Part shown: piece after piece, positions 56,050 to 64,000 of the stretch | Numbering within the stretch: the stretch's first letter is position 1 | How the letters are laid out: each line of letters starts with the position of its first letter | From: Labyrinthula sp. Ha | Lineage: Eukaryota > Sar > Bigyra > Labyrinthulida > Labyrinthulaceae | Direction: 5' to 3' | DNA length: 64,000 nt | Assembly: GCA_015227615.1 (NCBI GenBank) | Contig: JAALGZ010000085.1 | Coordinates: 1-64,000 of the forward strand | Made by a program: the position numbers and the translations under genes | Notes under the pieces: model-generated | Databases searched by the model: none | Told to the model about the DNA's origin: nothing | The model's input: the letters and a program-made list of their open reading frames with translations, nothing else

Positions 56050-56067
56050 GTATGACAGCTGTCATAC
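56050..56067. repeat. Internal Crypton palindrome, copy 2
   Basis: GTATGACAGCTGTCATAC, a perfect 18-bp palindrome about 435 bp upstream of the recombinase start; counterpart of 48705-48722. Confidence 0.55.
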
Positions 56068-56502
56068 TTTTCTTAAAGAGCCAATGAAAAGACCTTTTGG
56101 TTTTGCGAACCTTTGCTGAAGAGAACACCGGATAAAATCACAGTGGGGGATTACCATAAAATTCTAATTTTATGAAAACAAACACAAATCAAACAAAGAG
56201 TGCTCAAAAAAAAGAAAAAGGTAAAACTCGGCGAATATTTCGTCTTTTTTAACGATTTTTGGCTTGTTGGAAGGTTCTTTTAAAGCTGCTTTTATTTATA
56301 TATTACTTTGTGATATTTTCTGTATTTTTTGACGATATGCGATTTTACTGTTTGCCTAAATTGCGAGCAAAAGAAGAGAAAATAATGGGATAAACTTTGA
56401 TGCTTTCCTTGTTTGTGTTAGGAAAAAGTAATTTTATGTTTCACCTAACATCTAAATTATTGCTAGAACCTGTTTCCTACTTAATTTTTTACTTCGAAGA
56501 AA

Positions 56503-58023
56503 ATGGATGATCGATTGAATGAAGAGGATTGGGCAGAGACTTCACAACATGTTTCTGAAATCAGAGCAAACACGATTGCCAAAGACTCTCGGAGCTCTTA
56601 CGAGGGCTGCTACACCCAATTTCTAGCTTGGTGTATAAGAAACAAACCCAATGTTTTGGCTGAAGGTTTTCTTAACAAGTTGAAGGAAGGAAGTGACGCT
56701 GAAGCGCCAATGAGTTTAAAACTCATTAGGAAAACAATTAAAACCTTTCCGAATTTACCACCCTTGAAATTTGATAATCTTGACGTAGAAACCTTCATGT
56801 CGTGGATTGTAACTAAAAAAAGGAGTGATGGGAGAATTTTTAGTTTTTCTAGTTACTCAACTCACTGTTCTGCTCTTTACGGTCTTTACCGCCAACACAA
56901 AGTTCATTTTAGTCCTGAGTTCAAGAACGAGTTAAAAAATTATTTTAGAGGTTTAAAAAGAAAAATTGTTTCGGAAGAACAAGCAGGTCAAGGTGTGGTT
57001 AAACGTGGGAAAGATCCTCTTACAATGCCTTTGTTCAAGATCCTCAATTTAGCAATGTTGCACACTGAGAAAAAGGATTTTGTTCTCTTCAAAACATTTT
57101 TAACAATCACTTGGAACTTAATGTGTAGTGCTGTTAACACTTTCAGCATTCATTACAGGCATTTAGCTTAGAAAGAAGATGCCCTTTGCATCATTTTCTG
57201 CCATCAGAAGAATGATCAAGCAGGTGAAAAAGCTAGAGATACTAGACACGTTTACGCTAATCCGCTGCAACCTGAAATTTGTCCAGTTTTGCCCCTTGGC
57301 ATGTACTGGTCAATCTTTGGGTTTGGAGATGGCACCTCTCTTTTTGGTGGAAACAATCAGTACGACAGATTTAGAAAAGGTCAGAAAAGAATTTTTAGTC
57401 TCGATGAAGTTGAGAACCAGCTTAGGAGAAGAGGTTTAACTCCTGAGGAGTTTGGAACTCATTCCCCGAGAAAAGGTGCAACAATTTTTTGTGCTTCAGG
57501 TCACACTAATGCACCTCCAATTGCTGCAGTTCAGTTACGTGCTGGATGGTCAAAGGGCACTGTTTTAAACGTCTACCTTCGCTTTGAAGCTGCTAGAGAT
57601 CAGTACGTGGGACATACTGTAAGCGGTCTATCAATTAGTAGCTACAAATTTTCTACATTACCACCAAGATTTACGTTTGCTGATTACCAGGTAGAAAGAG
57701 CTAAGCAGTTGATATTTCCAAGCGCTCCAAAGCAAATCTCTTTGATTCTGGAGTTTTGTTTAGCATCAATGGTGTGCCATGAGAATTTTTTAAGAAAAGA
57801 GCTACCAGAATACCATCTTTTTTTGAACACCCCAATTTTTCAGGAGAAAAGCCTAATTCAAGCTCTTAGAGAGAAAGTAATTTGTGGTGTTTCTAACTCT
57901 GATGGAAGTGATCTCTAGGCAAGTGGAATTCTTGCACACGTAGACATCTTAACAAAACTTCATCATGTGAAAGAGTTGTAGATGAATTGATTCAACGAAT
58001 TGAAAGATCTAGAATTGAGGACT
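56503..58023 (+). pseudogene. Crypton tyrosine recombinase, copy 2 (in-frame stops)
   Basis: One frame runs from MDDRLNEEDWAE at 56503 to 57918 with a single internal TAG (57169-57171, TGG in copy 1). It carries FGTHSPRKGATIFCASGHT, VQLRAGWSKG and VYLRFEAARDQYVG: the HxxR, GW and catalytic-Tyr region of a Crypton recombinase, followed by FSTLPPRF. A second TAG at 57916-57918 and a small deletion near 57966 separate the last 35 codons seen in copy 1. This copy keeps the catalytic core uninterrupted after the first stop, unlike copy 1. Confidence 0.8.
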
Positions 58024-58210
58024 GATCAATCATTTTTACTCAATTTAAAGATGTTTCAAAGGAACCTGATGTTGGATCTAGAGTAATCACACATGCTGTG
58101 CTAAAAAGATGTTAGATAAAGTGTTTGCAAAGCATGAAATATGATTTATCTTAGAAAGAAGGGGAACCCTTACAGGCAATGACGGAAATGAAAATGAAAG
58201 CGTTGAAAAT

Positions 58211-58591
58211 GTGATAAGCTCTACTCCTCCATCCACCTTAAACCTTTGGCCAGATAATGTTCTAAAACATGTTCCTGTAGGGTTCTCATTTCCCAAAGGA
58301 ACTGCGCGCTCTCTCTGGTTGATTTGGAACTGTGGCAATGCTGAAAAAAGCCTACCACCATTGAAAACTTGCATGCCAATCGACATGCCTAATCGTAATT
58401 GCCGAAAAAAATTCAGCGATTTAAAATTCTTGATGCACTTACTTGGGAATGAAGCAAGCAGGAAAAACCTGTCTTCATCAATTAAAAGTTTTCAGGATGC
58501 TCAACTTTGGTTTGATGAATGTAAAAAAGTTCTAGAAGTAGAAAAACTTACCCCAATGAAGAGATCTAAAAGGACAACGGAATTAAGCTAA
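58211..58591 (+). CDS. Crypton downstream frame (W...GN protein), copy 2
   Basis: 126-codon frame after the recombinase, same strand: STLNLWPDNVL, VPVGFSFPKGTARSLWLIWNCGNAEK (positions 58280-58360), CMPIDMPNRNCRKKFSDLKFLMHLL and a charged tail. The W..W..GN block is shared with copy 1. It may be a separate small protein or a 3' exon of the recombinase. No function known. The first codon here is GTG where copy 1 has ATG, so the start is uncertain. Confidence 0.5.
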   Translation: MISSTPPSTLNLWPDNVLKHVPVGFSFPKGTARSLWLIWNCGNAEKSLPPLKTCMPIDMPNRNCRKKFSDLKFLMHLLGNEASRKNLSSSIKSFQDAQLWFDECKKVLEVEKLTPMKRSKRTTELS

Positions 58592-58619
58592 CAAATGGTT
58601 GTAAAACTAAAACGAAAAG

Positions 58620-59284
58620 AGTTGCAATTAACTAGAACGGGAAATCACAGACTCTAAACTGAACACTTTTGGGAATAGAATAAACCTCAGCTGATTTCAT
58701 GGCTTCAGAAGAAACTAGTTCAAGTTTAGCTAACAATGAACCAAGTTATTCTTGTACAAACTTGGCTTTATTTCTTTGTAAGTCAACTAGCCTCTTATCA
58801 CCTAAACCAGAATCTAATAACATTCTTGCATTTTGAATAATAACATCTGTTCTGTTCCCTTTTATCATTAACTTATCTTTATCTATACAGTTAAACAGAA
58901 CTTTTCCCAAAGGTTTTCGAACAAAGTTAAATACATCAGAAGATAAACAGATTGATTGATCATCCTGGAGTTTTGTGTTTAGCAAAAAGTTTTCAACTAT
59001 AGTCACAATCATATCATTTTCCAAAGTAACACTCTTTGCACCTGTGTACTTTTCAAGTTGAACACATATAAACAGATTCTGTTTCAACTGGCTTTAAGTA
59101 AACATGGCAGCTAATATTTTCATCCACATGTAATTCAAAAAAAATGAATGTGATTCACGTAGCATGTATCGTGGTTGATAGCCTGATCAAGATTAAATCC
59201 AGTAGCTAGAAACCAGTCAAAGATAAACACTTGGCCAAATTCGATTGAGGTTTTCAGGAAGTCATTCTTGTTCAGCAGACCATG
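58620..59284 (-). pseudogene. Crypton accessory gene, copy 2, interrupted by the Copia insertion
   Basis: Matches the plus-strand gene 45397-46140 of copy 1. An open stretch at 59087-58746 keeps QDDQSICLSSDVFNFVRKPL and the NARMLL region. Its N-terminal coding sequence continues at 63633 onward beyond the Copia element. Confidence 0.65.
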
Positions 59285-59426
59285 TGTTGAATAGTAGTTT
59301 GTTGTATTGGTTGGTTTCGTGTTATTAAAGCTTATTCCTTAATACCGAACCGACTGATACAGCTCAGCTCTACTAAGCTGTATTATTACTATATATATAC
59401 TATCCTATTTATATGACTACAGAATA
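59285..59426 (-). repeat. Copia LTR (3' LTR)
   Basis: 142 bp, TGTTG...GAATA on the plus strand; pairs with 63491-63632. Confidence 0.9.
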
Positions 59427-62400
59427 TGCTCCGCATTTTTCTTCTAATTTTTTTCTTTTTCTTCTCTTTCTTCTACTTCTTTTTCCTTTCCTTTATTTGT
59501 TAACATCATCTTCATGGTTTTTATAAAAGTATCTTGAGCCACTAGTTTCGTGAAAACATCAGCTGGATTGTTGTTACCTGGCACGTAGTCTATTTTCCAT
59601 TTATTTTTCTTTAGACCGTTTCTGCTATAAAAGTATTTCATGTCCATGTGCCTACTCTTTTCTGACAACGTCTGACCATTTAGTAACTTCAGTGTCCCTT
59701 GATTGTCCACCTTGATATTCGTTTCACCCAACTTTTGCTCCATAAATCTATAAATATTAACCAATCACTGAGGAGTTGAAAGTCCTCTACCTAAACCTAT
59801 GGTTTCAGCTTCTGTTGAACTTTTTGAAATGGTTTTTTGTCTTTTACTTTTCCAACTTATTGGTGTTCCATTTGCTAATAAGAGATATCCATCGATTGAA
59901 CTCTTGTCTGTAGATACGTTTTCCAGCTAGCATCAGTATACAACGTTAGGTCAATCTTCTTCTTATTTTTCATAAACCTGAGACCATATTCTTTTGTTTG
60001 ATATGTGAATTTTACAATCTTTTTTGCGTATCTGACATGTTCTATTCCAGGTTCTGATCCAAAAACTGCAAGTCTATTAACTGCGAAACTTAAATCTGGC
60101 CTGCAGACGTCTGAGACGCAAGACAGGGTGCCAATAATACTCTGAAATAATTTCGGTTTTATTGGTTTTTGCGTCTTGTAATAATAAACTCCTGGATAAT
60201 GTGGAGTTATAACATGTTTCGTAGTTTTACATTCGTAAATGTCTCCCATCGATTCTATGTACTTTTTGGCAGAAATATCAAGGTATGACTTGTGATCCTT
60301 AATTTCAAATCCTATGTATTTTTCCGTAACGTTTGTGCATTTTAATGCATATTTCTTCTTTAATTTTGACAATATTGCATTACTCGTTTGTAAATTATTC
60401 CATGCAAAAATGATATCATCAACATACAAGATCAAGATCACAAGTGATCCATTTGGACCCTTATATTTGTATAAAGTGTTTTCAATGACACAGTAATGGA
60501 ATCCTATCTGCAAAAGGTAACTATTTATATCATCATACCATGCTTTAGTGCTCTCGCGTAGCCCATAAATGGCTTTTCTGCTTCTCCAGACGTATTTGAC
60601 ACGATCATTGTAATTTAACATAGGCAGTTAGTAGAATCTGAAGCTTTGCAAGCCGGCGTTCAAGAAAGCGTTAGAAACACCAGTTGGGTCATGTTCATGT
60701 TGTTTACTGCAACGAAGAAAAAAAAAACAAGTGGATAGCTTCTTTTGATGCCACGGGAGAATAAGTTGGTTCATGAACTATGGACCCTTTTCCATTAGCT
60801 GCGAACCTGGCCTTGTATTTACGTTGTTTGGATATATTATCTTCTTTAGCTGACAGTATTTCGACGAACCTGTAAACTTTTGCCCCACTTGGAACTTCTT
60901 TTCTTGGAACACGTTCACAGGCCGCGATGGTTAAGAATTTTTTGTATTCTGCTTCATAGGCCTTTAGCCACTGGTCCGCGTCTGGCAACTTTTTTGCTTC
61001 AAAAATGTTTTTAGGTATCTTTTTCTGAGCTATTTTTGCTGCTAAACAGAACCTTTTGTTCAAGAAAGTATATTTGGACACTGCAGTTGCTGTAAAGTAT
61101 ATTCTGGTTTTGGAATATTCCTTGTCTGGCGAGAAAAATTTTGTTGCTCTGCGTTGTCTCGTTGAACGTCTGATCCAATGCCCAGGTTCTTCATTATCTT
61201 CTTCTGTTCTGATATTCTGAAAGTCTTCTCTTATTCTGTTTGAACTTTCAGCTGCAGAAACATCTTTAATGGCGTTTTTAATTCTCTGTTTAAAAGCATA
61301 AGATCTATTTTGATCTTTAATATGCCTTGACACTATTATTGCTCTTGAATTCTTATCTAAAATATAATGTTCTGAAGAAGTAGTTGATGGACCCAAGTAG
61401 TAGCCTTGGAGTCCTCGGACGTCTAGTTTTGAAGACGTATTTTCATTTAAATAGAATATCTTTTGGCCAAGAATAAACCTATTCTGTAACTTGTATATTT
61501 TATTTTTTAGAATTGCAAAAGGAGGTTTAAGCTGTTCTCTGTGCACTATGATGTTATTCAAGCTAACTACTTCTAAAGCTGCAAAAGGCCAATATTTCTT
61601 GTTCAAGTTGGATCTTAATAGAAGAATTCTCATCGTTTGCAAGATGGTTCGATTGGCTCTTTCAGCTGTCCCGTTTAACTGAGGAGTTTTTTTTTGGAGA
61701 AAACATGCGAACAATGCCGTTTTTTGAACAAAATTCAGATATAGTTGCATTGTCAAATTCTTTTCATTGATCCATGTACAATACGTTTATTCTATTCTCT
61801 GAGATATTCAATATTTCTTTTAATATATTTTTTAGTAAATTGGCTGCGCTTCCTATTGAATTATATATTTTTGTCCATTTAAATTTAGAGAATGAATTTG
61901 TGACAAGCACGATGCCACGTTGACCTTTGTATCCTTTGACTAAAGGCTGGAAAGTATCGCAATACAATCTCTCTAATGGATATGTTGACTTTTCTTCTCT
62001 CTGTTTATTGACTATAGCTTTGGTATGTTTTGCTTCTGAACAAGTTTTACATTGTCGTTTATGATCGTTCTTGTATGGCAGTTGGTAAAATTTCATCGTA
62101 CTTTTTAAGGTTTCTAGGTTTGGATGTCCAAAGAAGTCGTGGAAGTTAAAATATGGTAATACTTCCTCATTTACAAAAGCTATTAGATCTTTTAAATACA
62201 AGTCTAATGAGAACAAGTTGTTGCTGCCAACACGTATTTTTATTTTCTGTTTTATATTTTTAGCGTGCAAAAACATGTTTTCATTTTCTGCAATGAACTT
62301 TAAACCTTGTTTCATCAAGGTCCCTAAAGAGAGCAGCAAAATATCTTTTTCTGAGTCCAGAATATGGACGTTTTTGACCTGAAATGGTCTTCCACTAGGT

Positions 62401-63490
62401 AAATATAGGGTTAGATCCCCTTTCTTCACTATAAAGTCTCCTTTTCCAATACCATTTAGTTTAAATTTTGGTATTTCTTGGATGTCTTGAATAAAATGTA
62501 TGTACTTTTTCGAAGTAACATGCAACGAGACGCAACTGTCAAGTAAAACTTTTGGTTTTGTACTTGAAACGTTCGCTGTGAACGTTGAAGCCACGTTGGC
62601 TGAATATTCAGACTCTGAAGATTCAGAGTCTGATTTGTAAGAAAAAGAGTCTGAGAGAACATCTTCATGGTCACTGTTTTTGGCCATGTTTGCTTGTTCT
62701 CTTTCTTTTTTCTTACAAATTCTTTCTGTGTGACCCGATTTCTTGCAGTAATCGCAAGAAACGTTTGGACATTCCGACATAAAGTGACCGTACCCGTTGC
62801 AACCATGGCAACAAATACCTTTAGACGGTTTCTTTGTCCGTTTCGGGTTGTTAGGAGTATAGCTCCTTTTCGTTTTCAATATTGCATTACTGTGATCTAA
62901 ATCCTCAGCAAATTGAAGATATTTATTGTAAATGTCAAAGTATGAGTATTTGTCTGGATCAAGCTCTACGGTTAACCTCAAGTGGTGCACCTTATCTCCG
63001 GTAAGAACGTTCATGATGGCTTCAATTTTCTGGTCTTCCGACATCTTTCCACCGTAGTATTCGTAGTCTGAGACAGCGCAGTCAAAGTTGTAGATCTTCT
63101 TCTGGTAGTTGCTGCCTTGAACCTTCCTGATGACTTTCTCCAACCTCCTTCTCTCTTGTCTTTTATCAATGGCGAAAATTTTCTCTATTTCTTTCAATGC
63201 TTTGCCAGAAGTGGAAATGTTTCTCAACTTTCTTAAGATGTTGTTGTCTATGTATTTGTAGATGATGCAAAGAGCCTCTGCTTGCTGCTCAGGAGTGGCC
63301 CCTGAAGTTTGTTTTTCGCCAGTTTCCTTATCAGTTGTTGTTTTAAGAGGTTTCAAGTTGTATAAATTCTTGGTACGAAGCTTGACTTCAATACGCATAC
63401 GCCAAACGGCGTAGTCCTTCTTGTTGGACAGAATTATTTTGTTTTTATTCGAGTTCATAGTTTTCTAAAGAGTCTTTTCGGCTGTTAACC

Positions 63491-63632
63491 TGTTGTATAG
63501 TAGGTTGTTGTGTTGGTTGGTTTCGTGTTATTAAAGGTTATTCCTTAATACCGAACCGACTGATACAGCCCAGTTATACTAAGCTGTATTATTACTATAT
63601 ATATACTACCCTATTTATATGACTATAGAATA
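63491..63632 (-). repeat. Copia LTR (5' LTR)
   Basis: 142 bp, same ends and length as the other LTR, about 6% different by eye. Confidence 0.9.
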
Positions 63633-64000
63633 CCATGATTTCCTGCAAGGTTAAAGAATTGAAATGCTTTACCTATTAGGAAGTGAAATAGGTTTACGAA
63701 GGACTTTTGGTCTTCTTCATTTTCCATATTCTTCTAAAATGTATAGAGAACATCAGTGGCAACTTAATCCTCTAGCTCCAACTCAACTCCAGTCAGTACA
63801 TCAATTATATGAGTTCATATCTTGCCTCGAACGAAACATCTATCTCCAGTTCTCGGCTCCACTTGTCATGTCGCAGAATATGATAATTATTAGTTTTTAC
63901 TGCAATCTCCAAAGTGCTCATTTCATTTTGAGTGTTACTTTTTTTTCACTTTCTTTTGAATTCTTGCTTCAAGAGTTCAACCAATGAAATTGCGCTATTT

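Larger units (their letters stand above)
59285..63632 (-). mobile_element. Copia-type LTR retrotransposon nested in Crypton copy 2
   Basis: Fossil Ty1/Copia element of 4348 bp, sense strand minus, bounded by 142-bp LTRs and a 5-bp CCATG target duplication (59280-59284, 63633-63637). The uninterrupted Crypton copy 1 shows the empty-site sequence, confirming the borders. Parts in element order: gag with two CCHC zinc knuckles, Copia-type protease, integrase (with the HCxxC-type pre-integrase region), reverse transcriptase (YVDD box) and RNase H, the Copia order with integrase before RT. LTRs differ at about 9 of 142 positions, suggesting a moderately old insertion. Roughly three or four breaks interrupt the coding region. 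Confidence 0.9.
55895..64000 (+). mobile_element. Crypton-type transposon, copy 2, split by a Copia element and running off the window
   Basis: Same element as copy 1 in the opposite orientation. Its two parts are 55895-59284 and 63633-64000, separated by the Copia insertion. It holds the recombinase gene (56503 to about 58020, +), the W...GN frame (58211-58591, +) and the accessory gene on the minus strand (about 58620-59284, continuing in 63633-64000). Copies 1 and 2 are clearly homologous over about 3 kb with scattered substitutions. The distal end, with the expected palindromic terminal site, lies just past position 64000. Confidence 0.8.

Overview
This is an AT-rich nuclear segment of a unicellular eukaryote that I cannot name. 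Gene ends use TAA, TAG and TGA, which fits the standard code. Eleven introns can be inferred and all are 28-30 nt long with GT...TTTTAG-type ends. The host gene set (RGS-coupled 7TM receptor, LRR-Roc-COR protein, costars-domain protein, ESCRT-III, myosin relic) suits an amoeboid or flagellate protist. No bacterial operon features are present.

Host genes: three paralogous minus-strand receptor-like genes, each a short EGF-like motif followed by seven membrane segments, lie at 2.2-3.3, 6.6-7.7 and 27.8-28.9 kb; the third is frame-disrupted. A compact cluster follows at 37.9-43.2 kb: a 7TM-RGS receptor (+), a PH/coiled-coil/costars protein (-) and the ESCRT-III subunit CHMP5/VPS60 (-). A decayed myosin motor fragment lies at 44.1-44.6 kb. 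An eight-exon LRR-Roc-COR (Roco) gene occupies 51.6-54.2 kb.

Mobile elements fill much of the rest. A degraded APE-type LINE (8.3-12.35 kb, -) ends in a 7-mer tandem tail. A 973-bp TIR element sits at 17.06-18.03 kb. A Ty3/Gypsy-like LTR element (18.7-26.6 kb, -) carries, between pol and its 3' LTR, a METTL3-like MT-A70 adenine-methyltransferase reading frame. A hAT-like relic lies near 30-31 kb. Two inverted copies of one Crypton-type tyrosine-recombinase transposon (45.1-48.9 kb, and from 55.9 kb past the window end) bracket the Roco gene. The second copy is split by a Copia element (59.3-63.6 kb) with 142-bp LTRs and a CCATG target duplication.

Most worth following up: the MT-A70 frame inside LTR boundaries; the 28-bp near-palindromic direct repeats at the Crypton ends with a related inverted copy inside; the one-exon-per-leucine-rich-repeat design with uniformly phase-2 micro-introns; and TAACGG / TTAACGTTAA clusters upstream of CHMP5 and Roco. 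The long AT-rich gaps hold no gene I can defend.
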